From contig JAJHZJ010000496.1 in the NCBI GenBank assembly GCA_023548195.1, forward strand, positions 6,682,702 to 6,746,701: DNA of 64,000 nucleotides, given 5' to 3'. A program made the translations under genes and the position numbers. Every line of letters begins with the position of its first letter. The stretch's first letter is position 1. The notes beneath the pieces are model-generated. The model was not told the DNA's origin. It did no database searches and saw only the letters and a program-made list of their open reading frames with translations. Positions 1 to 9,529 of the stretch are shown piece after piece. This DNA is from Bettongia penicillata ogilbyi (taxonomy: Eukaryota > Chordata > Mammalia > Diprotodontia > Potoroidae).

Positions 1-799
1 GAGGCGGTGGGGCAGCTTCTGGACATGTACCTATTGTCCAGTGTTTAGACTTTGTATGGACAGGGAAGGCTCCCATACCCGTTGTTAATCTCGTTTTTGG
101 ATAATTAAACATGACTTAGGATGTGTTGTACAAATGTACTTTGTAAACCTGCAGAACTCATCATATCTTTTCATCTGATGATTTATCCTTTAAAAAAGGA
201 GTGGGATGTGTTTTCTTCACTCTTCAATGATAACTAATGAAAGAGACCATGACCAGAAAACAAGAGACATTATCTTGTCCTAATCACTACTGATTCACAT
301 GGGACTTTATTGCAGCAATCATTTCTTCACCCTTTAAAGGCCTATGATTTGAACAAAGTACAATGGTGTGCTCAGAAAAGAATCTGAGTGTTTTTCTACA
401 ATGAAATGTAATTTGCAGACTGTCATCCCTGTCTTATCTGCAAACTAGCTTATAGTGTGCTCAGTGGTGATGTCCTTAGAGGGCTGTATTCTAGAGCCTT
501 CTTAAGGACTCGCCTTACCTATCATATGACTCTAGCTAAAGACCATCTCTGGGGGACTTCAGATCCTTCAGATGTACCTTAATTGGTGATCAAGTGTACT
601 CAAACCTGAGAAAATAATCAAAGGGAAAAGAGAAATGGACCTTAGAGTGTGGGCAATGAAGGACCCTCTTTTATCAACCCCCAGCTGAAATCTGGTTTTG
701 CAGCAGAGATCAAAAACTAAAAAGTTTGACTGTGGGTTAATGGCAAGTCACTCTTATGCCCTCTCCCCAAATAGGCCTTGGTTTTTAGATACAGGTTAG
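1..799. other. unique non-coding sequence
   Basis: I see no reading frame, RNA gene or recognisable repeat. Composition is moderately AT-rich. A short stretch near 720-770 resembles a worn MIR core but is too weak to call. Confidence 0.5.
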
Positions 800-908
800 C
801 ATAGATTTTGAGCTGGAATGGACCTGAGAGAACACCTCCTCAAATGCACTCATTTTACAGATGAGGAAACTTAGGATCATAAATGACTTGTCCTGGATCA
901 GTAAGTCA
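800..908 (-). repeat. MIR/THER1-type SINE fragment
   Basis: The + strand reads as the antisense MIR core: CATTTTACAGATGAGGAAAC followed by AATGACTTGTCCTGGATCA. The head and tail are missing and several positions have drifted, so this is an old copy. Confidence 0.7.
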
Positions 909-1070
909 GTCAACTAACCCTTGTTAAGTAGTCAGTATGTTCCAGACACTGTACTAAACACCAGGGATAGAAAAAATAAAAAAAATTCAAAAAGGGAAAA
1001 TTTAATTCCTGCTCTCAAGGAACTCACAGTCTAATGAAACTGCCTAAAGTAAACAGAGAATTGTGATAAA
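905..1070 (-). repeat. L2 LINE 3' end, antisense
   Basis: Antisense of the L2 terminus. It shows the 'tactatgtgccaggcactgtgcta...ggggata' phrase in degraded form (TTCCAGACACTGTACTAAAC), then 'cctgctctcaaggaactcacagtcta'. It abuts the preceding SINE. Confidence 0.65.
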
Positions 1071-1082
1071 TAGAATAATCAT

Positions 1083-1280
1083 GTGATCATAGATTCAAAA
1101 TTGTATGAGGACTTAAAAGTGACTGAGCCAACTGCCTTCATTTTATTGGTGAGAAAACTGAGGCTCAAGAAGTTTATTTTCCAAGTTCATGTAGATAGTA
1201 AATGGCTGAACCAAGATTTAAGGTTTGAACTTGGCTCTTTGGGCTCCAATTTGGGAGTTCTTTCTACCACATCCAGAAGA
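1083..1280 (-). repeat. MIR-type SINE, antisense
   Basis: It contains GAGAAAACTGAGGCTCAAGA followed by a degraded 'agtaaatggctgaaccaagattt', the antisense MIR core. The 72- and 64-codon reading frames here come from this repeat and the TA tract beside it; I do not consider them genes. Confidence 0.65.
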
Positions 1281-1327
1281 AATGAAATCAGCAATCTTTG
1301 ATTTTGTTGTGGCTATTTCAAATAAGA

Positions 1328-1329
<2 letters not shown>

Positions 1330-1358
<29 letters not shown>

Positions 1359-1452
1359 TATATATGTTATATATTATATTACATATGTGATGTATGTTAT
1401 ACATATATCTATAACGTGATTGTATTTATATATAAATATATAATATATAAAA
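1330..1452. repeat. (TA)n-rich microsatellite
   Basis: Alternating TA with interspersed TG and CA steps, about 120 bp, nearly free of G+C. Confidence 0.95.
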
Positions 1453-1517
1453 CACATTTTGTGAAACTTAAAAACTTATTTATGTTAGCTATTATTGTTT
1501 TTATTATTTTTTTGGGT

Positions 1518-1668
1518 GGTAGTTTGAACTTTTGATTTCATCAGCGTAAGTTTTGGGGAATTGCCAGAGCTAACTGGCAGCTGGGTTGATTGATTTGCCC
1601 AGGAGAACAAGGCAGAATTGGGAGCAAGGTCTTCCTGCCCAAAGCTAGTACTGTTTCAACCAAGATAT
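1518..1668 (-). repeat. marsupial MIR3-like SINE, antisense
   Basis: It opens with 'tttgatttcatcagcgtaag', the antisense of the 3' end of a SINE whose sense copies are at 2198 and 62150. It then runs through 'gatttgcccaggagaacaaggcagaattggga'. The family name is from memory. Confidence 0.5.
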
Positions 1669-1689
1669 CTGTAAGGATTGAAGCATAAA

Positions 1690-2197
1690 GATATACATAT
1701 ATGTATATGTGCACATGCACATAATTACAAGTATACACACATCAATGTGTATGTACGCATGTGCAGTTACTGTTGAGCTCTTTAGATAAAGCAGCTGTTT
1801 AGCTCACTTTTTCTAAATGTTGTACATATTGGCATTTATTCCCCTTACCTTCTGGATTCCACCCAAGAATGATGGCAGACACCATTAAAGATCTTCACAC
1901 ATTTAGAAAAAAACTGCCACCCACTAAACAAAGAGTTTACCTAACAAGGTAAATCTTCTGATCAAGTTTTTCAATATCACATAGGCTATCACTTAAACTT
2001 ACCACCAAAAGTATGTTTTCCTCCTCTATAAAAAGGTGAACTGAACACCTACATCTGTGCTCAATGCTAAAGGAGATACAAAAAGAACTCTCACTCATCC
2101 TCTTTCTCCCCCAAAACCCCAAAGAGATAAAATTTGGAAGGATATAAAATTCGAAAGACATAGAACATTGTCATTTTACAGTATGCATGGGGGAGAG
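1690..2197. other. mixed AT/GT repeat then unique sequence
   Basis: 1690-1750 is a short interrupted (ATGT)n/(CACA)n run. The rest looks unique; a 74-codon minus-strand frame at 1937-2161 has no recognisable domain. Confidence 0.5.
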
Positions 2198-2340
2198 AGG
2201 CAGTATTGTGTATAGGAAGTTGACCTCGAAGCCAGAAAGACCTGTAACAAGTATTAGCTGGATAATCCAGGACAAAGCATGGAAGTTCTCAGTGATTTAG
2301 ATAAACTTGTAAGACTATGAATTAGGGAGAAGGTGTCACT
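2198..2340 (+). repeat. marsupial MIR3-like SINE
   Basis: The sense copy begins 'gaggcagtattgtgtatagga', continues through 'aagccagaaagacctg' and ends near 'taagactatgaattagggagaagg'. The last phrase is diagnostic for this SINE type. Confidence 0.55.
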
Positions 2341-2619
2341 ATGCTTTATTACAAATATAGCCACAAGTCCCTATGCTGAACACAGACACAGAAGAATCAG
2401 AAGTGAGACCTAATAAAAGAGGAGAGCCACATTTGGTGCACATCTGTCTCAGGAGACTCTATGGAAGGGACTTGAATTCTTTGAAGTCAGCCTCAAAGAC
2501 CTTGGTCTACCCTTGGCCTACAAATGCATATACTTGAATCTCTTCATTTAAACGTTACAGTTTACTGCTCCCTTTGAGGACACCAAAGTGCACCATGTTC
2601 TGGTTTCTTACTTGAAACA

Positions 2620-2745
2620 TGTGGAAAGTCACAGGGTCAGAGGACCTGGGTTCTATTCCTTCCTCAGTCTCCTGGGACTTCAGTTTCTTCAAATGTTTAC
2701 TGAAGCACTTTTAGGTCCTTTCTGACTTTAAAACTTCTGAGCCCT
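2620..2745 (+). repeat. MIR-type SINE fragment
   Basis: Sense MIR phrase 'gtcagaggacctgggttctat' followed by 'cttcagtttcttcaaatgt' and 'aggtcctttctgactttaaaa'. The middle is shortened. Confidence 0.6.
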
Positions 2746-2759
2746 TGAAAGATGGAGCT

Positions 2760-3450
2760 GGGAGGTTCATAGTATCATAGTAGAGTGCACGGGGCTATTC
2801 CCCGGCCTTCGCCTGGACACTAGGCCAGGCGGTAATCTCTCCAGGGGCCTTCGTCTGGACACTAGGCCAGGCCGTACTCTTGCACGGGGCTCCTCCCCAG
2901 CCTTCGCCCGGATAAGGCGGTATCCCTTACCCCCAGACTTCGCTTGGTTATACCCCTTCCCTTGTCTTCGGATGTCTCTGGCCCCTGCTGTGGGGCCGTA
3001 TGGCCTAGCTGCCCGACAGGGTTATCCCCTCCTCCACAGAGGGAACAATGACTACACACGCACCCAAGGTTGCCAGTGCACTTCACTTTATTGATGGCAT
3101 CCTCTACATCTCTCTCTTGCTTACATCTCTTCCCATCCCTCTCGGACAGCTCCTTATATCCCCAGCCAGAGCCCTGCCCTTGTTCCTCCCTGAGGGCGGA
3201 GCCAGCTCCCTGAGGGCAGAGCCAGCTCCCTGAGGGCAGAGCCAGCTCCCAAAGGCCGGTCCAGAGCTTGGCCCCTAACAGTAGAGTTTGAAGGGGCCTT
3301 AGATACCACTACGTCTTTGGCATAGATTTATAAACACAGAGAGAGATTAAATGACTTGCCCAGGGTAACACAGACAGTGTCTGAGGAGGGATTTCACCCA
3401 GATCTTCCTGATTCCTAGTTCAGTATTCTATCCACTACACAATATTGCCT
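2760..3450 (-). repeat. MIR-type SINE split by a solo LTR
   Basis: The left piece (to 2785) reads 'ttcatagtatcatagtagag'. The right piece (from 3281) continues 'gtagagtttgaaggggccttagat' through 'atgacttgcccagggtaacac' to 'attctatccactacacaata'. Removing 2786-3286 restores one continuous antisense SINE, so the LTR inserted into it. Confidence 0.7.
2786..3280 (-). mobile_element. solo LTR of an endogenous retrovirus (class II/beta-like)
   Basis: A 495-bp block of high G+C starts TG and ends CA on the minus strand. It is flanked by the perfect 6-bp direct repeat GTAGAG (2780-2785 and 3281-3286). On the minus strand an ATATAAG box at 3153-3159 precedes an AATAAA signal at 3087-3092. This gives a U3 of about 150 bp, a short R and a U5 of about 285 bp. 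U3 holds three 20-bp units around 3187-3250. U5 holds repeated 'cttcg(c/t)ctggacactaggccagg' units at about 2806 and 2849, and the terminal TGCACGGGGCT recurs at 2881. No gag, pol or env sequence lies on either side, so it is a solo LTR left by recombination. Class assignment rests on the 6-bp duplication and is an inference. Confidence 0.8.
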
Positions 3451-3479
3451 AATGGTTTAACAGAAAGATCGTTGATGTT

Positions 3480-3595
3480 ACTCTCTTTAAGAAGCAGAAA
3501 TGCTGAAGCACAGAGAGTTTTAAAGGATGTGCCCAAGATCCCATAACTAGTCAGTGGCAGGATTTTTATGCCAGTCTGGCAGAGGAGCCCAATGC
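3480..3595 (-). repeat. MIR-type SINE fragment
   Basis: Degraded antisense core: 'gaagcacagagagttttaaaggatgtgcccaagatcc' and then 'ctagtcagtggcagg'. Confidence 0.5.
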
Positions 3596-3599
3596 CAAA

Positions 3600-4060
3600 T
3601 CCCCACTGTGGGCTTTTGTAGCATATTGCCTTTGCCCAATCTCCAGGATCCATTTATGCCCTAGATAAGTTCTGCACAAAATTCTGATTTTTCCCTCCAG
3701 GTGAGGCCAAATCACGTACTGGGTTACTTTTTGCTAATCCCTGCTCGTATATGGTCAAAGGTGTATGCAGGGAATAACTATTACCCTCCCTCTACTCTCT
3801 TTCTAAACCAGGTCTTTAAAATGGGCAGTCAACATGCCATGGAAATTTTGAAAATTACTTGCCAGTGCTCATTGATCATGTAAATTTCCTGTCAAGCCTG
3901 AAATCAGGCTGTGAAGATGATCTGCCTCTGGGATGACATATGTCCTCCAATTAGGATTGTGTTTTTCAGAGTGCTGTGATAATTGCACATTTTCCATATA
4001 TTTTATAAATACAGCTATGCAGCCTTTTTTCATTCTTCTTCAGGCTATGGTGTTTTTATG
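3600..4060. other. unique non-coding sequence
   Basis: No recognisable gene or repeat. Short frames only. Confidence 0.45.
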
Positions 4061-4275
4061 TTTCTTCCCTTTCTTTATGTTCTTCTTCCTCTCCTTTCAT
4101 CTTTCTTTCCTTCTCTTTATTCCTTCCTGCAGGCTTATTTTCCCCTTACATTCTTTTCTTTCTCCTACAAACCAGGCATTTCCCCTCCCTTCTTCTTCCT
4201 TCCTCTTCCATTTAATCTCTGTATCTTGCTCCCTGTTTTCCTCTGTCTTTTGCTTATTTTCCTCTTCTTGCCTTA
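4060..4275. repeat. polypyrimidine (CT-rich) tract
   Basis: About 215 bp of C/T-biased sequence made of TTCTTCC and CCTTT words without a fixed unit. Frames of 138, 101 and 75 codons arise from the bias (Phe/Ser/Leu/Pro or Lys/Glu/Arg runs) and are not genes. Confidence 0.85.
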
Positions 4276-4334
4276 TAAGGCAAGATAAGGATGTGTGTTC
4301 CTTAAGGTCTAATCTTTTCTTCACTAGACCTAGA

Positions 4335-4405
4335 ATCAGTCCAACCTAATTTCAGATCTGGACCCAGTCACTTAGTAATTGTGTGAAGCTGGACAAGTCA
4401 CCATG
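4335..4405 (+). repeat. MIR core fragment
   Basis: 'cagtcacttagtaattgtgtgaagctggacaagtcacc' matches the sense MIR core (tgtgtgacc-ttgggcaagtcac) with drift. Confidence 0.5.
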
Positions 4406-4939
4406 CTTGTCCTCACGTCAATACTTTGTTTTTCTTCCTTTCCCTTCTTCTGAATCATCCTCTCCACTCCTATCTGAATCTTAACCACCCAACATCTCAA
4501 GTCCCAACTAAATTTCTCCCTTTTTTGGGAAATGGTAGGTTTCTATGTTTTTCATATTGAATTGACAGAAGGCCACATTAGTATACCTCAGCATGGAATC
4601 ACCAATGACCACCACTTGACTCTTCCTCTCACAATTCCTGGATGATATCTCTCTAAACTGAGGGTACCTATGCATCTAGAAGGAACAGGTTTAATAGGAT
4701 TTTTCCTAACAGAAAAAAAAAACTAACTTTTTAGTTGTAGAATGTCAGACATTGTGAACTGGGGAACAGTTTTCAAGGGCAAGTGGATTTTCCTGAAGCC
4801 CTTCAATTCCTATCACACAGAGCAGTCATATTCCCCAAAGACCCTGCTTCCTTCTTGACCTTATTCTTTAAACATGTAATCATTACTTTTTTATCTACTA
4901 CTTTTAATCACATTTTGTGTCTCTTGTTTCGAAGATGGA
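4406..4939. other. unique sequence, possibly worn L2 3' UTR
   Basis: Pyrimidine-rich at 4430-4530 with phrases that weakly recall the L2 3' UTR. Otherwise I recognise nothing. Confidence 0.35.
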
Positions 4940-5035
4940 GAATGTCATATCCTTGTTTTATATCCAATACCTGATGTCATATTAGGAACAGAGCAAATGT
5001 TCAATAAATATTTAGATGATTAATGAAATCTACCC
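4940..5035 (+). repeat. L2 LINE 3' terminus
   Basis: 'ggaacagagcaaatgttcaataaatatttag' is the sense L2 end (cacatagtaggtgctcaataaatatttg), followed by the 'atgattaatgaa' tail. Confidence 0.6.
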
Positions 5036-5154
5036 TTAATTTTCTCAATATATCCTAAATGAAGCTCTACTCATTTCTTGAAAAGAGCAGTATAGAATAA
5101 AAATAATCATTACTAACAATAATAGTCATAACACTTGCTCTGTCCATGGTACTC

Positions 5155-5345
5155 TCAGGTTCAAAAAGCACATTACTTCATTTACTTATCCCAACTCTAT
5201 AAGGCTGTGAATAATTTTACTGAAGCTCAGAGGAGTTAAAAGACTTTTCCGAGACAAAACCATTAGGAAATTTCTGGGATGGGATCTGAACCAAAAACTT
5301 CTTGACTCTGAATCGGGTGTTCTACCTCCTTAAGGATTTGAGTCT
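5155..5345 (-). repeat. MIR-type SINE, antisense
   Basis: It runs from 'aaaagcacattacttcattta' through 'actgaagctcagaggagttaaa' to 'gatctgaaccaaaaacttcttgactctgaatc', a nearly full antisense MIR. Confidence 0.65.
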
Positions 5346-6304
5346 CTCTGTCCTTTTGTGTGACTAATGAGTTGCTTTTTCCCCTTTATCTGAAATGAAG
5401 TGAAATAACCATAGCATTGTGATTATTTTAGGAGTCTATTGTATGAAAATACACATTGAAAAGTTATTAGCTTCTGCTTTTAGCAAACTGTTGACATAAT
5501 AAGTTTTCATTCCATTGAAGCCCATATTGGCTTGTTTCTGGTCCTTGGTCCTTATATTTATTTTTGTACCTTTTCATTCATTATAGATTGCTTTCTTCCT
5601 GTATAATTAGGTTGCCTTGCCTCTTTTCCATTAAGTAAGAGTAAGATAATATATAAATTGAGTTAGCTAATTAAAGTAGTGATGCCTGAGACATATAGAC
5701 TTCCTGAGTATGAAGACCCTTTTAGGTTTGGCTAGAAATAAGAATTCCCTCCTTAAGTTGACATTTTTATTTTCGTACAGAATGACCTGGTAACTGAGAG
5801 TGACTTATACTCAGTGGGTTTTTTTGTTTAGTTTGGTTTGGTTTTGTTTTTACTAAGAGATCATGGCTTTATGAGTGGTTTATGCTTCAAATTCTAAGAA
5901 TATTTACTGCTAATGTGGGATTTTTTCCCCTTTCACCTTAGCTGATAACCTTTCTTAACACATAACTCCTTTAGGATTTCATTCTCCTCTCAGACCGATG
6001 ATAATGACTTTGGTATACTAAAATTATTATTTAGATCCTTTAGGGAAGAGTTGGTGATGAGAAAGAAAGCAATCACATTTGGTTTCCTTCCTGATGCCCA
6101 TCTTTTCTGTAACTTGGTAGAACAGCATATTATAGACACAGCTGCAAACCTGAAGAAAGGTTTTCCCATTGTCATAATGACAAACTGGAGCATGAATAGA
6201 AGGTCTGACTTCCTTCATACTTCAGCTCAAATATCATTTTCTGCAGGAGACTTTTCCTCAAATTTCCAGCCACTTCAGTTTTCCCATTTAAGGTCATCTT
6301 TCAT
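5346..6304. other. unique non-coding sequence
   Basis: Contains a T/G-rich stretch at 5820-5850 and overlapping short frames around 5990-6425. None shows a domain, and the longer one runs into the SINE downstream. No gene called. Confidence 0.5.
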
Positions 6305-6505
6305 TTGCTCTATAATCAGGAAGATGAGTTCAAATCCAACCTCAGATACTTACCAGCTGTGTCACCCTGAGCAAGTCACTTCACCACCATCTGCTTCAGT
6401 TTCTTTTTCTCTAAAATGGGGATAATAATAGCGCCTAACTCTCATGGTAGTTGGGAGAATCAAATACAGATAACATTTGTAAAGTGCTTTACTATCATTT
6501 AAATA
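6305..6505 (+). repeat. MIR/THER1 SINE, near full length
   Basis: Head 'aggaagatgagttcaaatcc', core 'cagctgtgtcaccctgagcaagtcacttc', then 'gtttctttttctctaaaatgggg' and the tail 'aacatttgtaaagtgcttta'. Confidence 0.8.
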
Positions 6506-6541
6506 TAATATAATATAATATAATAATATAATATAATACCT
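6505..6541. repeat. (TAATA)n microsatellite
   Basis: Seven or so TAATA units directly at the 3' end of the SINE, probably grown from its tail. Confidence 0.9.
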
Positions 6542-6544
6542 AAC

Positions 6545-6690
6545 TCTTCACATATATTTTGCCTCCACTGTAAAAATGTAAACTCTTTGAGAGCAAGGAA
6601 TAATTCTGCCTCTCTTTATGTCCCAGGTACTCAGTACAGTGCCTGACACAGAGAAAGCTCTTAAAACTTGCTGGTTGATTGCCAAAAAGT
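6545..6690 (+). repeat. L2 LINE 3' terminus
   Basis: 'gtaaactctttgagagcaagga' and 'tcagtacagtgcctgacacagagaaagctcttaaaactt' are the terminal L2 phrases in order. Confidence 0.75.
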
Positions 6691-6789
6691 TCCTTGTATA
6701 TTCATTTCTTTTCATAATAATGAATACTTTACTAGTTGGATTAACACCATGAGCTCCTTGACTGGTGTTTGAACAAGTGTTTATATTCT

Positions 6790-7095
6790 TCCTTGAGGTA
6801 ACACCTCCTTCTATCACACCCCACCAATCCTACTCTAAATCCACCAGTTCTTTATCTGTACCATTCCCTATTCTTACTTCCACATGCCTTGTTCAGGCCC
6901 TTATTGCCTCTCACTTGAATGATTACAGTAATCCCCAAACCAGTCTATCTACCGAACCAGAATGGGTCCTGTCTTCAGCCTATCCTCCGCACAGCTGCCA
7001 TGTGAATAGCTTCCCTGTTCATAGGTCTGTTCATATTACAACACCCCTCCTACACCTTTCCTTACTCCACGCTTACTGTCAGTACTTAATGCAGG
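6790..7095 (+). repeat. L2 LINE 3' UTR
   Basis: Reads as the L2 3' UTR upstream block: 'caggcccttattgcctctcacttgaatgattacagtaatcc' then 'cctccgcacagctgccatgtgaatagc'. It gives rise to the 112-codon frame at 6765-7103, which is not a gene. Confidence 0.65.
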
Positions 7096-7225
7096 TTAGT
7101 TAAATTGCAAAACCACCATCACAATAACAAAAATAGTTTAATTGATTAAATCTTCATTTACCTCTAGAATAATGTTGGGTTTTCAGTGTCCTTACTTATC
7201 TGGCTCCAGCATGTTGAGCATGTTG

Positions 7226-7400
7226 TCCCCAAATCCTTAGTGCAGTTTTAATCTTTGATAGCATATAGATAGATAAATAGAAAGATACAGACAGATATAA
7301 TGCTAGTGCAGTTTTAGGCTTTAGTAGTATATTTAGATACAGATAGGGCATCTCAGAAATATTAGTGCAGTTTTTAGGTTTGAAATCATCATACACACAT

Positions 7401-7446
<46 letters not shown>

Positions 7447-7506
7447 CAGCATATCCCAAAAGTCTTAGTGTGGTTTCAAACATATACTAAGACTTTTGGA
7501 ACACTT
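7226..7506. repeat. array of mariner-end-like units
   Basis: The motif 'tTAGTGCAGTTTTaggctt' and relatives recur at about 7226-7266, 7298-7330, 7347-7390 and 7450-7506. The last unit is a perfect 14-bp inverted repeat: CCAAAAGTCTTAGT at 7456-7469 and ACTAAGACTTTTGG at 7486-7499, with a 16-bp loop. The 'tcccaaaagtcttagtgcagtttta' theme is typical of a mammalian Tc1/mariner terminus. Spacers hold GATA-like and TG repeats. No transposase remains. Confidence 0.6.
7403..7443. repeat. (TG)20 microsatellite
   Basis: About 20 uninterrupted TG units between the third and fourth mariner-like units. Confidence 0.97.
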
Positions 7507-7509
7507 GTA

Positions 7510-7815
7510 TATTATTTCTATCTACAAATATACTCTTCTTTATGTTTAAATTGTTCTGTTCCTCACCACTGCTGAAACCTCTGTTGAAATTGTCCCCATC
7601 TTTCAAAATCCAACTCCTGTGATATCTCGTAGACCATAGTTTGACATGTCTTCTCCTCCTTTGGACTCTCATAGGAGTATTTCTTTATATTTCTGAAATT
7701 GCATGCCTGTTTGTTCTATATGTATTTGCATGAAATCTGTATCTCCTCCTAGGATCTAAATTCCTTATGGGTAGAGACTGTGTCTTGTTTATATCTCAAT
7801 AAAGGGAGAGGGTCG
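7510..7815 (+). repeat. L2 LINE 3' UTR and terminus
   Basis: It ends in 'gatctaaattccttatgggtagagactgtgtcttgtttatatctcaataaag', the L2 terminal block. The upstream part is pyrimidine-rich as in L2. Confidence 0.55.
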
Positions 7816-7859
7816 ATCATGGATTCCTGTGCCAATTAAATGAGAGTATCTCTTTTCCT

Positions 7860-8010
7860 ATAGAATGAATGAAGGACAGTAATTAATCTCTTACCATGTG
7901 CCAAGTATGGCACTCAGTGCTGGGGCTTCAAATCCGAAAGTAAGGGAGTCTAAGCCCTTAATGAATTTGTTATTTCAATGAAAAAAATACCATATTGAGG
8001 AGAGTGATGG
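7860..8010 (-). repeat. L2 LINE 3' end, antisense
   Basis: 'taccatgtgccaagtatggcactcagtgctggggcttcaaatcc' followed by 'taagcccttaatgaatttgt' is the antisense L2 end. Confidence 0.65.
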
Positions 8011-8440
8011 TCAGAAGGTAGTTATGGTGTGCAAACTCACAAAGATGATTAATGGAATTCTAGAGTGATGTGTTAACGGTAGTGGTGACTTGACAACAGT
8101 CATCAGGGAAAGAAATGAAAGTCAGGGAAGGGCTGAAAAGAGCTGGGGTTAAGACGAGGTTCAAAGGAGGTCAAAATGTGGAAGCTTTGCTCCTTAGCAG
8201 AATCTGTGCCAAGATGCACAGCTCTGTTGGTTATATTTGAACAATGGGACACCATTAAGAAAAACATCAGGGCAGAAAGCCATCCAGGTAAAGAGAAGGT
8301 CAGAGCCTATCAGACACAACATATCCTTTAGTATTTCTACTTGAATCTTAGCCATTCCATTCTTCATAATCCAATGAAATTGCTTTCTACTTTTGAAAGC
8401 AGCAGGCATCTCTATTTTTGATGTCTGGTTTAGAGGACTT
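8011..8440. other. unique non-coding sequence
   Basis: I recognise no repeat or gene. A 71-codon minus-strand frame (8194-8409) lacks any domain. Confidence 0.45.
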
Positions 8441-8445
8441 CAACT

Positions 8446-8883
8446 ATGAGGTCAGCACAATGGCTCTGTAAATGCTCAGTTTGGTAGGCAGTCAAATACC
8501 TCTTTTCTCCCACATTTTCCTTTGGAACCTCCTAAACACTGAGCTAACTCTGTCAATGAATGCATCAACGTCATTATCAAAGTATACATCCTGGGAAAAT
8601 ACACTATTGAGGTAAGTAAACTCATCCATGGCATTCAAAACTTCTCCATTTGCTGTAACCGATGGTTCCCCATATGGATGGTGTGGTGGGACCTGATGGA
8701 GCACCTGTGGGTTTTTTTTTGTTGTTCTTGTTGTTTTAATTGCTAGGCTAAAATTAACAGAAGCAGCAGAGAATAGATCCACACTTTATTGTGTCTCAGC
8801 TTCAGAGGCAGCATTGAGTGCACAATCATCTGCCAATGGAAAATCATGGACCAATGATCCCTCCACTTTGGTCTTGGCTTTCA
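8446..8883 (-). pseudogene. RTE reverse transcriptase, palm/thumb part (inverted)
   Basis: On the minus strand the remnant shows FPLADDCALNAASEAETQ; ADD, coded at about 8825-8833, is the reverse-transcriptase motif C position (normally YADD). An in-frame stop follows. Then comes NGEVLNAMDEFTYLNSVFSQD and a block ending RKMWEKRGI, typical of the RTE thumb region. A 96-codon frame (8492-8782) survives by chance. Broken and not functional. Confidence 0.75.
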
Positions 8884-9450
8884 CAGGGCCATTGTGCTGA
8901 CCTCATTGTTGTATAGCTGTGAAACCTGGCACCAGGCCAGAAAACTGAATTACGCCCATTGGAATTGTCTTAGGAAGATTCTGAAGATCACCTGGCACAA
9001 TATGATACCAGACACTGAAGTTCTTTTTCAAACTAACCTGCCAAGCATTTAAACTCTGCCTCAGAGAGTGCAGCTCTGATGGGCTTGCCATGTTGTTCGA
9101 ACGCAAGACATACACTTGCCCAAAAGGCTATTTTATGGAGAACTCATATAGTGCAAATGTTCACATGGTGGTCAGAAGAAGTGATCCAAGGACACTTTCA
9201 AGGTCTCTCTTAACTCTGTAATTGATTGTGTGGCATGGGAAACACTAGCACAGGACTACTCAGCATGATGTGCCCACATCAGAGAAGGTATACTCCTTGA
9301 ACAAAACAGAATTGAAATAGCTCAAAAGAAATGTGAGATGAGCAAATTTAGAGAATTCACCCCAGATGTTTACATGGACCATTTGTGCCCAATCTGTGGT
9401 AGAACATTCATTCCAACCTCCTGTTGGTATGATCAGCCACAGTCAGACAC
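8884..9450 (+). pseudogene. RTE reverse transcriptase, C-terminal part
   Basis: The plus-strand translation gives AIVLTSLLYSCETWHQARK and LNYAHWNCLRKILKITWHN, then WACHVVRTQDIHLPKRLFYG. It ends with a CPICGRTF zinc-finger-like motif near 9396-9450, as in RTE C termini. Several stops interrupt it. It continues directly from the inverted piece to its left. Confidence 0.75.
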
Positions 9451-9529
9451 ACTGTAACTTGACTCTAGCATAGTGATATCATTTTCGTCCTTTTCCAGAA
9501 CAAAGAAGAACAGCCAACCAACCAAACAA

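Larger units (their letters stand above)
8446..9528 (+). mobile_element. RTE-type LINE, 5' truncated and 5' inverted
   Basis: Two contiguous parts of one RTE-like element lie in opposite orientation. 8446 to about 8883 reads on the minus strand; about 8884-9528 reads on the plus strand. The protein order continues from the end of the inverted part (FQRKMWEKRGI, then a residue run ending IYRAIVLTS) into the start of the forward part (AIVLTSLLYSCETW). The phrase GCCATTGTGCTGACCTCAT occurs in both parts as a perfect 19-bp inverted repeat (8446-8464 and 8888-8906), an overlap at the breakpoint as expected from twin priming. The 3' end 'tcattttcgtccttttccagaacaaagaagaacagcc' is the RTE tail. No clear target duplication was found. 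Confidence 0.75.

Noticed and set aside
3933..4349. 138-codon frame on the plus strand and overlapping frames
   Set aside because: It lies in a polypyrimidine tract; the residues are runs of Phe, Leu, Ser and Pro and similar-size frames exist in other frames.
7226..7506. CRISPR-like array
   Set aside because: The units are diverged, spacing is irregular, and the organism is a vertebrate; the motif is a transposon end.
8492..8782. 96-codon frame as a possible gene
   Set aside because: It is part of the decayed RTE reverse transcriptase with a stop just upstream and an inversion downstream.
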